From Arachnia propionica (GTDB taxonomy: Bacteria > Actinomycetota > Actinomycetes > Propionibacteriales > Propionibacteriaceae): a stretch of 64,000 bases of DNA. The stretch spans positions 212,662 through 276,661 of the forward strand of contig NZ_RQYT01000001.1 in NCBI RefSeq assembly GCF_003932785.1, in the 5' to 3' direction. Of the stretch, positions 30,364 to 38,932 are shown piece by piece. The translations under genes were made by a program, and so were the position numbers. A model generated the notes under the pieces. It made no database searches and had not been told where the DNA came from. It saw only the letters and a program-made list of their open reading frames with translations. Positions within the stretch are counted from its first letter, which is position 1, and each line of letters begins with the position of its first letter.

Positions 30364-31223
30364 TCCTTCCCCAGGTCCCGGTGGAGCACGCTCACCCCGT
30401 AGCCACGCTCGCGCAGGCGGGTGGCGAGCTCCTCGCTCATGGAGGTGGAGCGGTGCTTGCCGCCCGTGCAGCCGATGGCCAGGGTGACCTGTCGTTTGCC
30501 CTCGGTGAGGTAGCCGGGCGCGACCGTGTCGACGATCCCGACCATCCGCTCCTGGAACTCCTGGGCGGCCTCGTGGCCGAGCACGTAGCCGGCGACGTCC
30601 GGCGACAGGCCGGTCTTCGGCCTCAGCTCGGGCACCCAGAACGGGTTGGGCAGGAAACGGACGTCGAAGACGATGTCGGCGTCCACGGGGAGGCCGTTCT
30701 TGAACCCGAAGGACATGATCGCGACGTGCAGCTTGTCGGAGGCGTCGGTGCCGAAGTGGTTGGCCACCCGCTGCGCCAACTGCCGGGCGCTGAGTTTGGA
30801 GGTGTCCACGACGATGTCCGCCGTCGCCCGCAGGTCCGCGAGGAGGCGTCGCTCCCGCACGATGCCGTCGATGAGCCGGTCCCCGCCCTGGAGGGGCAGG
30901 GGGCGACGGTTCGACTCCTGACGCTGGACGATCACGTCGTCGGTGGCCTCGATGAACATGACGGTGACCCGGTAGCCGCGCGCCTTGAGCTGGGCGAAGG
31001 CGTCGGGCAGCTGGTCGAACTGCACCTTGGACCGGACGTCGACCACGACGGCGATCCGTTCGTCCGCCCCGAGCCGATCCGCCAGGGCAGGTAGCAGGGT
31101 GGGCGGCAGATTGTCGACGACATACCAGCCCAGATCCTCCATGGTGTGGGCCGCGGTGCGGCGTCCGGCCCCCGATATGCCGGTGATGATGACGATCTCC
31201 AGGGACTCCTGAGGTTGACCCAT
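30360..31223 (-). CDS. rapZ: RapZ/YvcJ family nucleotide-binding protein
   Basis: A 287-residue RapZ-family protein. In E. coli RapZ is an RNase E adaptor controlling glucosamine-6-phosphate synthase through small RNAs; in Gram-positives (YvcJ) it is a GTPase of less clear role. The P-loop is GISGAGRRT, with Arg-Arg where Lys-Ser is canonical. The second nucleotide motif region is VVDVRSK, and the C-terminal domain has DVRFLPNPFWVPELRP and IGCTGGKHRS. It starts 9 bp after the transport gene bioN ends on the same strand. uvrC, its usual upstream neighbour, lies 13 kb away. Confidence 0.93.
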   Translation of the reverse strand: MGQPQESLEIVIITGISGAGRRTAAHTMEDLGWYVVDNLPPTLLPALADRLGADERIAVVVDVRSKVQFDQLPDAFAQLKARGYRVTVMFIEATDDVIVQRQESNRRPLPLQGGDRLIDGIVRERRLLADLRATADIVVDTSKLSARQLAQRVANHFGTDASDKLHVAIMSFGFKNGLPVDADIVFDVRFLPNPFWVPELRPKTGLSPDVAGYVLGHEAAQEFQERMVGIVDTVAPGYLTEGKRQVTLAIGCTGGKHRSTSMSEELATRLRERGYGVSVLHRDLGKE

Positions 31224-31232
31224 GGCAGCACC

Positions 31233-31850
31233 CTAACGTTCGCCGAGCCCCCTCGCCCCCATCGCCTCGCCGGTTCGTTCCGCATGGGCGACCGTCCCGA
31301 GGATCACGGGGAAGAGCACGGCCACGATGTTCCGGGACACCCCGCGGGCCCTGGCGGCGTCCCGCGCCTCGTCGACGAGCCCGATGATGTGGGGGATGGA
31401 TCGGATCATGAGCGCGACGGTCAGGGCGACGCGTTCCGGGTTGACCCCGATGTGGCGGAGAGGGGCGAGGGCGCTGACCACCGCGTCGAGGATCTCCGAG
31501 GTGGGAGTGGTGAGGGTGACCAGTCGCGCCCCGATGATCGCGAGGAGGAGGTTCCCGGCCGTGACGACGGCTGAGGCCACGTCGCCGGGGATGAGGTGGA
31601 GGGCGGCGACGGCGGCGAGGATCACCCACATCATCCAGCCGAGGCGCAGCGAGCGTCGCGGGCCGATCCCGGAGGAGGCGAACAGGACGAGGGTGAGCAG
31701 GATCACGGCCACGGTGCACCACCACTGCCGCACCACCAGTGGGGGCAGGACGAGGGCGAGCATGAGGAGGTACTTCCACCCGACGCCGATGCGGAACAGC
31801 CATCCGGTACCGGGACGGTGGAGGCCGAGGAGGCTGGAATCGACGTTCAC
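31233..31850 (-). CDS. bioN: Energy-coupling factor transporter transmembrane protein (BioN/EcfT)
   Basis: A 205-residue T component of an ECF-type importer, with five hydrophobic segments spread along the chain and the coupling-helix region near the C terminus (SIPHIIGLVDEARDAARARG), where the ArgGly pair of the EcfT family (ARG) contacts the ATPase. GTG 31850 overlaps the ATPase gene stop (GTGA). With the BioY substrate component and one ATPase next to it this forms a dedicated biotin importer of the BioMNY type. Confidence 0.9.
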   Translation of the reverse strand: MNVDSSLLGLHRPGTGWLFRIGVGWKYLLMLALVLPPLVVRQWWCTVAVILLTLVLFASSGIGPRRSLRLGWMMWVILAAVAALHLIPGDVASAVVTAGNLLLAIIGARLVTLTTPTSEILDAVVSALAPLRHIGVNPERVALTVALMIRSIPHIIGLVDEARDAARARGVSRNIVAVLFPVILGTVAHAERTGEAMGARGLGER

Positions 31851-32539
31851 GCGCTCATCGCCCGCTCGTACCAGTCGATCGTCTCGCGCGGCCCCCCGTC
31901 GGCGACGACCCGGCCGTCGTCGATGACGATCACCCGTTCGGCGTCGGCGGCCACATCCATGTCGTGGGTGGAGAGGACGAGCTGCTGGGGCAGGTCGGCG
32001 AGGGTGCGGCGGAGTCGCACGCGGTTCCTGAGGTCGAGCAGCGTGGTGGGTTCGTCGGCGACCAGGACGGCTGGTTCGACCGCGAGCACGCTGGTGAGGG
32101 CGACGAGTTGTCTTTCGCCGCCGGAGAGGTCGTAGATGCTCTGGTGGGCCTTGTCGTCGAGGCCCCGCTCGGCGAGCAGGGCGAGGGCTCTCGGCCGTCG
32201 TTCCCGCCTCGGCAGGTGCCTGAGGCTGAGCTCGACGTCCTCGACGGGGCTGGACATCAGCAGCTGGGCGAGTGGGTCGGTGAAGATGAACGCGACGTGC
32301 CTGCGGACCCTGGCCGCGTCGGTGACGCTGTCGAGCCCGTCGACCTCCACCCGCCCCGAGGTGGGACGTCGCATGCCGTTGATGAGCCGGAGCAGGGTGG
32401 ACTTGCCGGAGCCGTTGGCCCCGATGACGGCCACCCTGCGCTCGGCGAGGGTGAGGCTGACGTCTTTCAGCAACACCTTCGGTTCGTCATCCCGCATCAC
32501 CGGAGGGATGGCGACCGAGACGTCGGTGAATCGGATCAA
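31847..32539 (-). CDS. bioM: Energy-coupling factor ATPase (BioM)
   Basis: A 230-residue ABC ATPase of the ECF biotin importer. It has Walker A GANGSGKST near residue 40, a Q-loop-like FTDPLAQLLMSSP typical of ECF ATPases, signature YDLSGGERQ, Walker B VLVADEPTTLLD and H-motif LSTHDMD. The start is TTG 32539, inferred because the coding frame begins exactly in a TTGA overlap with the bioY stop, as for the next junction. Only one ATPase is encoded, so the transporter probably uses a homodimer. Confidence 0.9.
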   Translation of the reverse strand: MIRFTDVSVAIPPVMRDDEPKVLLKDVSLTLAERRVAVIGANGSGKSTLLRLINGMRRPTSGRVEVDGLDSVTDAARVRRHVAFIFTDPLAQLLMSSPVEDVELSLRHLPRRERRPRALALLAERGLDDKAHQSIYDLSGGERQLVALTSVLAVEPAVLVADEPTTLLDLRNRVRLRRTLADLPQQLVLSTHDMDVAADAERVIVIDDGRVVADGGPRETIDWYERAMSA

Positions 32540-33123
32540 CGCTGCACCAGCAGGCGGGGGAAGGCCCGGTGAACCGCGACGGCGAGGAGGACGGCGACCA
32601 CGCTCTTGATCGCGTCGCTCAGCCAGAACGAGGCATCGATGGCGAGGGCCTCCGGGAAGCTCTTGCCGAGGGCCCGCATGAGGCCGATGACCCCGAAGGG
32701 CAGGATCACGAGGTAACGCGACAGGAGCAGGCCACCGAAGAGCAGGAACGGGGTGAGGGCCGACAGACCTCGCCGCACGACGAGCATGGCGACGAAACCG
32801 CTCAGCAGGGCTGCGAAGGGGAAGGACAGCAGATACCCACCCGTGGGGCCGAGGATGGTGCCGATGCCCGCGGCGCCCTTGTTGAACACCGGCAGGCCCA
32901 TGGCTCCCAGCACGAGGTACAGGGAGGCCGCGGCGAAGCCCCGGATGGGGCCGAGGCACAGGCCCGCCAGGGCCACCCCCAGTGTCTGGAGGGTGAAGGG
33001 GACGGGTCCGATCTGGAAGCCGGGCACGATGGCGAGCGCGGCGATGAGCGCACCGAAGACTCCCACGTGGGCCAGATCCGTGGCCTGGAAGGAGAAGGTC
33101 GACTTGGCCGGGGTGGCGGTCAC
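32536..33123 (-). CDS. bioY: BioY biotin-binding substrate component
   Basis: A 195-residue six-helix integral membrane protein, the biotin-binding S component. The family signature spans GPVPFTLQTLGVALAGLCLG, GAMGLPVFNKGAAGIGTILG and PTGGYLLSFPFAAL. AGGAGGTAATC precedes GTG 33123, an ideal ribosome-binding site. It is the first gene of bioY-bioM-bioN, each gene overlapping the next by 4 nt. A BioQ-type operator covers its promoter (33168-33182), tying uptake to biotin status. Confidence 0.93.
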   Translation of the reverse strand: MTATPAKSTFSFQATDLAHVGVFGALIAALAIVPGFQIGPVPFTLQTLGVALAGLCLGPIRGFAAASLYLVLGAMGLPVFNKGAAGIGTILGPTGGYLLSFPFAALLSGFVAMLVVRRGLSALTPFLLFGGLLLSRYLVILPFGVIGLMRALGKSFPEALAIDASFWLSDAIKSVVAVLLAVAVHRAFPRLLVQR

Positions 33124-33152
33124 GATTACCTCCTGGGTCGAGTTGCGAGGGA

Positions 33153-33182
33153 CATTCAACACGGGCTTTGAACACCGTTCAA
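33153..33182 (-). promoter_or_regulatory. bioYMN promoter with BioQ-like operator
   Basis: On the minus strand, -35 TTGAAC and -10 TTGAAT are 17 bp apart, about 33 nt before bioY. The -35 lies inside the perfect palindrome TTGAAC-N3-GTTCAA (33168-33182). This contains TGAAC-N3-GTTCA, matching the operator class described for BioQ, the TetR-family biotin repressor of actinobacteria. No bioQ gene is in the window. Confidence 0.7.
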
Positions 33183-33213
33183 GTCGGCGTCGGCCCCGCC
33201 CCGCCGCAAGGTC

Positions 33214-33219
33214 TAGACT
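33214..33219 (+). promoter_or_regulatory. -10 element of a leaderless transcript (MFS gene)
   Basis: TAGACT lies 6 nt before GTG 33226. No ribosome-binding site exists between them, which indicates transcription starting at or next to the start codon. The -35 is not clear. The BioQ-like palindrome begins about 32 bp upstream. Confidence 0.55.
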
Positions 33220-33225
33220 CGGCCG

Positions 33226-34386
33226 GTGCGTCATTTCGCTGATCTGCTCTCCTCCCCCGGCCTGGCACGGGTCATCACCTCCCAGCTCATCGCCCGCATC
33301 CCGGCGGGGATGACCTCGCTGGGCATGCTGATGCACGTCGAGCACCTCAAGGGCAACTACGCCTCCGCGGGCGCTGTGCTGGCAGCCCTGTCGATCGGTA
33401 TGGCGGCGGCTGGACCAATCGTTTCCCGACAACTGCACCGCTTCGGCACGCAACCGGTCCTGCTGGCCTGCCTGACGATCTCCACCCTGACCCTGCTGCC
33501 AGTGGTCCTGTTCCCGATGCCGCTGTGGGCCATGCTCGCCCTCACGGCCGTCGCCGGGGCCACCATCCCGCCGATCCAGCCCGTCGTGAGGACCCTCTAC
33601 CCGACCATGGCGCCACCCGGGCGGGTCCAGGCGTTGTTCAGCCTCGACGCGGCCCTCCAGGAGATCATCTGGGTGCTGGGACCAGTCCTCATCACCACCA
33701 TGGTGGCAACGCTGGGCTCCACGACGGCGATGCTCGTGGTGCTGGGAGTGCAGGTCGGGGGCGGCGCCTTGTTCATCCTCGACCCCGTGGTGCGCCGCCT
33801 CAGGATCCCCGCCTCGACGGGGCGCTTCGGCCGGGTACTCGCGAACCCCTCGGTGCTGCTCATGACCGGGGTGTCCTTCCTGGTCATCGGCTGCCTCGCA
33901 GCGATGGAGGCGGCCGTGGTCGGCACCTTCGGGGAGGGGTCGCTGCTCACGGGCTACGTCCTGGCCCTGTCCTCCCTCGGCTCCCTCCTCGGCGGGCTGG
34001 CCGTCGGCAACCGCGTCGTCAACCGCTGGTCGATGCCGGTCCGCCTGCTCGTCATGGCCGCCGGACTGGGCGCCGCGACGATGATGCAGGGCTTCTGGGG
34101 CATCACCGCGGCCCTGTTCGTCACGGGGCTCGGCACCGCACCGGCCATCGCGGCGATGTCGTCGATCATCGCGAGCAGCGTCTCCTTCGCCGACACCGCC
34201 GAGGCCTACGGCTGGCTCACCACGGGACAGCTCATGGGCGCGGCGCTCGGCTCGGCGGCGGCCGGTCTCGCCATCGACGCCCTCGGTGGTCGTGGCGGGA
34301 TGATCGTGAGCCTCACCCTCGGCGCGGTGGCCGTCGTGGCCTCGGCGCTGTTCCGCCGGGCCACCCCGCAGTCCCTCACCCGATGA
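33226..34386 (+). CDS. MFS transporter
   Basis: A 386-residue major facilitator with about twelve hydrophobic helices. The short cytoplasmic loop after helix 2 and the conserved arginines (VRTLYP after helix 4) fit the drug/metabolite exporter branch. A central acidic/basic loop (VVRRLRIPASTGRFGR, residues ~187-202) separates the two halves. No substrate can be assigned. It is divergent from bioYMN and shares its control region, so co-regulation by biotin is conceivable but unproven. The gene appears leaderless. Confidence 0.82.
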   Translation: MRHFADLLSSPGLARVITSQLIARIPAGMTSLGMLMHVEHLKGNYASAGAVLAALSIGMAAAGPIVSRQLHRFGTQPVLLACLTISTLTLLPVVLFPMPLWAMLALTAVAGATIPPIQPVVRTLYPTMAPPGRVQALFSLDAALQEIIWVLGPVLITTMVATLGSTTAMLVVLGVQVGGGALFILDPVVRRLRIPASTGRFGRVLANPSVLLMTGVSFLVIGCLAAMEAAVVGTFGEGSLLTGYVLALSSLGSLLGGLAVGNRVVNRWSMPVRLLVMAAGLGAATMMQGFWGITAALFVTGLGTAPAIAAMSSIIASSVSFADTAEAYGWLTTGQLMGAALGSAAAGLAIDALGGRGGMIVSLTLGAVAVVASALFRRATPQSLTR

Positions 34387-34398
34387 CCGCTCGGCCGC

Positions 34399-36474
34399 TC
34401 ACGTCCGCAGGTCGTCGTGGTGGCGGATGCTGGACAGCTCGATGACGCCGTCCCCCTTCCAGTAGTGGAGCCGCCTGGCCCCCGGGGTCCCGACCTGGAG
34501 GGACACCCGCCAGGCGGTCTCGCGTCCCCGGGTGCGCGGCGGGTCGTCCCCACCGGAACCGCTGCGGAGCTGGTGCACCTCCCGCGCACTCACCCGTGGC
34601 GCGAGATCGGTGAGCACCTCGACGATCACGTCCACCACCTTGGCCCGCTCCACTCCCTGGACCTCGGCCCAGGATTCGAAGAACCCCTCCCCGATCGTCC
34701 AGTCCATGAGTCTGCGCTCCCCCTTGCGCTCCTGGTCACTGAAGCGACGCACCCACGCCAGGTACACCTCGAAGCGCAGCTGCTCCTCCGGGTCGGCGAA
34801 CCGGCTGCCGTCCTCCCGGAGGATGCGTTCCGCCTCCCCGTCGTGGTTCTTGACCTGTCGCTTGCTCCGCTCCAGGCTACGGATCTTCCGGGCGTCCCGT
34901 TCCCTGGCACCCTTCAGTTTCGTCACCTCCTCGCCGAGCGTCCGCACCTGCGCCATGAGCCGCTCGTTCTCGATGCGGAATTGCACCACCACGTCGTCGT
35001 CGGGCTCCGGCGCCGCCACCCTCGGCCCCCTCGGCTCCCTGAAGGTCACGGGCCGCGGTTCCTCGATCGGCTCCGGCTCGTCACTGGCCGGCGTCAGCCA
35101 CGGTGGCCCTTCGGGCAGCAGTGAGGGAGCCGGGGACGGCTCCACGTCGTCGATGAGGGCGGAGAGCCGCCACGTTCGGGCGGCGACCCCGCAGCCCAGC
35201 ACCTCGACGGGGATGACCTCGCCCGGGGTGACCAGACTGCGGAGGTCCTTGCCCTGGTCCGAGGCGACGAGCTGCTCCGGGGAGAGATCGACGGCGAATC
35301 CGGGGAAGGGCTCCACGGAGCAACGGTGCTCGGCGACCGAGGCCACCCGCACGAGGATCACGTCGCCCACGGCAACGCCCGCGAGCGCCTCCGAGGCGTC
35401 GCGTCGCTCAGGGGCGAGGCGACGGCTCGCCTCGTCGAAGCGTCCCCGGACCCGCTGACCGCGGGCGAAGACCCGCTCCGGCGCCACGTCGTGGGCGACG
35501 AGTTCGGGCCAGGCGTGGGCCATCTGGCCGTCGTCGAGTCGCAGGAGGGCACACTCGGCGACGATCCCCACGACGGTCCCCGTCGCGGCGACCTCCCGCC
35601 GCAGGGTCGCGCTTCGGTGCTCGGTGGGCTCGACGTGACGCAGCGCGTCGGCCACGAGTTGCAGGCCGACCCGCTCCCCTTCACGGGTGTCCCGTGCAAA
35701 CCGCAGCGGCACGCGGAAGGGATCCTGCGCCCAGTCCACTCCTGGCGGGTAGACCCGGGAGGCACCGCCGTAGACCTCGCAGTTCGGCGGCAGCACGTCG
35801 GAGAAGGCCCAGGAGATCACCCCCGTGGCCATGACGTGGACGGGCACGGTCTCACCCAGCTCGTCGGCCACACGCCCTGCATCGACGTACGGGCCCTCGG
35901 CGTCCCGGGCGGAGGTGATGACGACGACGGGATGGGAGCGCTCGGGGTCGAGCAGGTGTCTCGCCAGATCGGCTGCCGCCTCCGGGGTCGGAACGGTTCG
36001 GGCACCCCCCGACGCAGGAGCCGGTTCGGGCTCCGGAACGGCCGGGGCCGTGATGCGGGCGAGGGCCGCCAGAACCCCATCCTGCTGTTTCTCACGTTGC
36101 CAGGGCTCGATCGCGACGAACAGGGGCGAGAGTCGGGGGTTCTCCTGCCACTCGATCCCCGGAGGGAAGATCCGGCTGGCCCCGTTGTGCACCGTGAGGT
36201 CGCGCCCAAGATTGTCCCGGATGAGGTCGGAGACCTCGTGGCTGATGGTCCAGACCTCGGCCCCGGTGGCCGCGACGCGTTGCGGGTCGGTGAAGCGATC
36301 CCCGTCGACGGTGGCCGAGATGAGCACGAGGGGCACCTCCCGGCTGAAGGCGAGCAACCTGGCGAGCAGTTCCCTCCCCTCGTCCCTGCTCCCGGCCTCC
36401 CTGTGGCGGGGCTCGGGTGACAATTCGACTTCAGTCCGGGGACGGCGTTCCCTGCCTCGTCTCCGCTTGGGCAT
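34399..36474 (-). CDS. Large protein of unknown function with duplicated domain and coiled coil
   Basis: A 691-residue soluble protein I cannot assign. After a basic N terminus it has two related domains: residues ~45-125, ending HNGASRIFPPGIEW, and ~180-265, ending YGGASRVYPPGVDW. Two S1/OB-like beta domains follow (~295-355 and ~366-440). Next come an acidic Pro-rich linker, a coiled coil (~495-550, ERLMAQVRTLGEEVTKLKGA) and a C-terminal helical domain ending RRLHYWKGDGVIELSSIRHH. The layout suggests a nucleic-acid-associated or conflict-system protein, but this is speculation. ATG 36474 (MPKRRRGRERR) follows AAGAAGGA. Confidence 0.65.
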   Translation of the reverse strand: MPKRRRGRERRPRTEVELSPEPRHREAGSRDEGRELLARLLAFSREVPLVLISATVDGDRFTDPQRVAATGAEVWTISHEVSDLIRDNLGRDLTVHNGASRIFPPGIEWQENPRLSPLFVAIEPWQREKQQDGVLAALARITAPAVPEPEPAPASGGARTVPTPEAAADLARHLLDPERSHPVVVITSARDAEGPYVDAGRVADELGETVPVHVMATGVISWAFSDVLPPNCEVYGGASRVYPPGVDWAQDPFRVPLRFARDTREGERVGLQLVADALRHVEPTEHRSATLRREVAATGTVVGIVAECALLRLDDGQMAHAWPELVAHDVAPERVFARGQRVRGRFDEASRRLAPERRDASEALAGVAVGDVILVRVASVAEHRCSVEPFPGFAVDLSPEQLVASDQGKDLRSLVTPGEVIPVEVLGCGVAARTWRLSALIDDVEPSPAPSLLPEGPPWLTPASDEPEPIEEPRPVTFREPRGPRVAAPEPDDDVVVQFRIENERLMAQVRTLGEEVTKLKGARERDARKIRSLERSKRQVKNHDGEAERILREDGSRFADPEEQLRFEVYLAWVRRFSDQERKGERRLMDWTIGEGFFESWAEVQGVERAKVVDVIVEVLTDLAPRVSAREVHQLRSGSGGDDPPRTRGRETAWRVSLQVGTPGARRLHYWKGDGVIELSSIRHHDDLRT

Positions 36475-36558
36475 CACGATCCTTCTTTCACACCCGAGCC
36501 GGGTGACCCCCGCCACCCCTTATTGTCAGCTTTTTGGTCAATCCTAGCCATGTTCGCG

Positions 36559-36603
36559 TTGACATGCCCATTCCCCGAGTCCGACCTGTGAGAGCGTTCT
36601 CTC
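36559..36603 (+). promoter_or_regulatory. Promoter region and LacI-type operator of the sugar ABC operon
   Basis: A perfect -35 TTGACA (36559-36564) is followed by a near-palindrome GAGAGCGTTCTCTC (36590-36603), CG-centred like LacI/GalR-family operators, where the -10/+1 should be. The -10 itself is not clear. About 140 bp of leader separate it from the lipoprotein gene. No lacI-type gene is in the window. Confidence 0.5.
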
Positions 36604-36669
36604 CAACGCACCGAGGGCACGCAGAGTTGCACCTCAACACACCCCGGCGGGGAGCAACACCTCGGTGAC

Positions 36670-36688
36670 CAGCCGAAACATTCGGCTG
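36670..36688 (+). other. Perfect inverted repeat in the sugar ABC leader
   Basis: CAGCCGAA-N3-TTCGGCTG, 8-bp arms with a 3-nt loop, lies 55 bp before the substrate-binding protein gene. It can be an operator or, given the tight loop, an RNA hairpin in the leader. It is not followed by a U-run. Confidence 0.45.
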
Positions 36689-36743
36689 CACGGGGTGGAT
36701 GCGCCCCCGGATCGCCGGGGCGTCAACGACGGAAGGGACGACG

Positions 36744-38033
36744 ATGTCAACGAGTTTCACCAGGCGTTCACTGTTCGGTCTGGGCGCGGGAGCGCTCGCC
36801 ACGACGCTCGCGGCCTGCGGCTCCGACGGGGGCAGTGGTGGCGGCGGCCAGGCCACCGGCACCGGAAGGACGGTTCGGGTGTGGTTCATGGAGGGCTCCA
36901 TCTCGGATGCCGCCATCAAGCACCTCACCGACGAGTTCGCCGCCAAGAGCCCCGGTAACACCCTCACGGTGGAGATCCAGCCGTGGGAGGGCGTCATGTC
37001 GAAGCTCCAGACCGCCCTGTCCTCCGGCTCGGAGAGCCCTGACCTCGTCGAGACCGGCAACACGCAGTCCTCGGCCTTCTCCAGCGTCGGCGCCTTCATG
37101 CCCGTCGACGATCTCTACGAGGAACTCGGTGGGGCCAAACTCATCCCGAGCTTCGTCGACGCGGGCAGCTGGGACGGCGTCAAGTACGCCCTCCCCCTCT
37201 ACGCCGGGGCGCGCGGCATCTACTACCGCAAGGACATCTTCGAGGCCGCCAGCATCGCCGAACCGAAGACCCTCGACGAGTTCGCCGATGCCGTCATCCA
37301 GCTCACCAAGACCAACCCACAGAACACGCCGGACTTCTGCGGCCTGTACCTGGCTGCCGGGGACGAGCACTCCGTCGGCTCCCTGTGGTTCGCGGGCGGC
37401 GGCGACTGGGCCACCAAGGACGGGGACAAGTGGACGCAACAGGTGACCTCCCCCCAGTCGATGGACTCGATCAAGCGGATCAAGCGCCTGTTCACCGAGG
37501 CCACGATCTACTCGGTGGCCTCCCAGGCCTCGCAGCAGTCCTTCGACAAGTTCTTCAACGAGGGCAAGGTGGCCGTGCTCATCGGCACCGGCAACATCAC
37601 CGGCAAGATCGACCAGGCCCTCTGGGACGAGAACAAGGTTGCGGTCATGCCCATCCCGGGCCTGAACCCCGGCGAGGTGGGCAAGTCCTTCTCCGGCGGG
37701 TCCACCATCGCCATCGCCAAGAACGCCCAGAACCCCGACCTGGCGAAGGAGGCGCTGCGGGTCATCTTCGCCCCGAAGTTCCAGGAACTCATCGCCGCCG
37801 ATGGCTGGGTGCCCGGCAACACGACCTACGGCGACAAGATCCCCGGTGCCTTCGGGGAGATCTCGGCCACCGTCGTCGGGAACTCGAAGCTCACTCCCAA
37901 CACGCCCCAGTGGGGTGTCGCCGAGGGCAAGAACCTCATCCAGGACTTCTGGACCGAGATCGCACAGAGTGACGACCTCGAGGCCGTGGCGCAGAAGTAC
38001 GGCAAGCAGATCGAGGACGCCCTCAACTCCTGA
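36744..38033 (+). CDS. Sugar ABC transporter substrate-binding lipoprotein
   Basis: A 429-residue extracellular solute-binding protein of family 1 (oligosaccharide type). The N terminus has TRRSLFGLG, a possible Tat twin-arginine motif, and lipobox LAAC with the lipidated Cys at about residue 23, followed by a Gly/Ser linker. The body has the family pattern NTLTVEIQPWEGVMSKLQTA and SGGSTIAIAKNAQNPDLAKE. It heads an operon with two permeases, 2 bp before the first; the ATPase must be supplied in trans, as is usual for this class (MsmK/MsiK-type). The exact sugar is unknown. Confidence 0.92.
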   Translation: MSTSFTRRSLFGLGAGALATTLAACGSDGGSGGGGQATGTGRTVRVWFMEGSISDAAIKHLTDEFAAKSPGNTLTVEIQPWEGVMSKLQTALSSGSESPDLVETGNTQSSAFSSVGAFMPVDDLYEELGGAKLIPSFVDAGSWDGVKYALPLYAGARGIYYRKDIFEAASIAEPKTLDEFADAVIQLTKTNPQNTPDFCGLYLAAGDEHSVGSLWFAGGGDWATKDGDKWTQQVTSPQSMDSIKRIKRLFTEATIYSVASQASQQSFDKFFNEGKVAVLIGTGNITGKIDQALWDENKVAVMPIPGLNPGEVGKSFSGGSTIAIAKNAQNPDLAKEALRVIFAPKFQELIAADGWVPGNTTYGDKIPGAFGEISATVVGNSKLTPNTPQWGVAEGKNLIQDFWTEIAQSDDLEAVAQKYGKQIEDALNS

Positions 38034-38035
38034 CG

Positions 38036-38932
38036 ATGAAGAAGATCAAACCGCTCATCCCCTACCTGCTGCTCGCGCCATCCGTCGCCTTCGTGCTGCT
38101 GTTCGCGGGCTACCCGCTCGTCAACCAGTTCGTCCTGTCCTTCCAGGACTTCGGCCTGGCACAGCAGTTCGGGGCACCGGCACCCTGGGTGGGGTTGACC
38201 AACTACGTCAAGGTGCTGGGCGACCCGTACTTCTGGCAGGTGCTCGGCAAGTCCCTGTTGTTCTGCGCCTGGACCGCCGGGGTGACGATGATCCTGGCCG
38301 TGGGGCTGGCCCTCCTGATGAAGGAGGCCAGCCCCTGGGCCCGAACCCTGCTCAACACCTCCTTCGTGGTGGTGTGGGCCATGCCCATGCTGGCCGCCCT
38401 GACGGTGTGGCAGTGGCTCGTCGACCCGAACTTCGGGCTGGTGAACTTCGTGCTCGCAACCTTCGGGCTGGAGCAGTTCAACGGGTTCTCCTGGCTGGCC
38501 AGCAGCCCGTGGACGTTCCACCTGGTGGCGTCGGTCATCATCATCTGGGGGTCGATGCCGTTGGCGTCGATCTCGATCTACGCCGCACTGACCCAGGTCG
38601 ACGACGCGCTGCTGGAGGCGGCCCAACTCGACGGGGCCAGCTACTGGAAGCGGCTGCGCCACGTGATCTATCCGATCATCTCCCCCGTCGTGGCCCTCAT
38701 CGGGATCCTGCAGATCATCTGGGATCTCCGGGTGTTCACCCAGATCCATGTGCTGCAGCAGTCCGGCGGCATCTCCACCGAGACCAACCTGCTGGGCACG
38801 TACGTGTACCAGATGGGTATCTCGCAGAGCAAGTACGGGCTCGCCTCCGCCATCGCCACCATCATCCTCCTGGTGACGGTGGTCATCACCGCCAAGTACA
38901 TCCACATGCTCTACACCCGAGGAGACGACTGA
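38036..38932 (+). CDS. Sugar ABC transporter permease (MalF type)
   Basis: A 298-residue permease with six hydrophobic helices. The first follows a short basic N terminus (MKKIKPLIPYLLLAPSVAFV), typical of MalF/UgpA proteins. The EAA-type loop contacting the ATPase reads DDALLEAAQLDGASYWKR, with the conserved EAA...G. It starts 2 bp after the binding-protein stop and its TGA shares a base with the next ATG (TGATG), so the three genes form one transcript. Confidence 0.93.
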   Translation: MKKIKPLIPYLLLAPSVAFVLLFAGYPLVNQFVLSFQDFGLAQQFGAPAPWVGLTNYVKVLGDPYFWQVLGKSLLFCAWTAGVTMILAVGLALLMKEASPWARTLLNTSFVVVWAMPMLAALTVWQWLVDPNFGLVNFVLATFGLEQFNGFSWLASSPWTFHLVASVIIIWGSMPLASISIYAALTQVDDALLEAAQLDGASYWKRLRHVIYPIISPVVALIGILQIIWDLRVFTQIHVLQQSGGISTETNLLGTYVYQMGISQSKYGLASAIATIILLVTVVITAKYIHMLYTRGDD

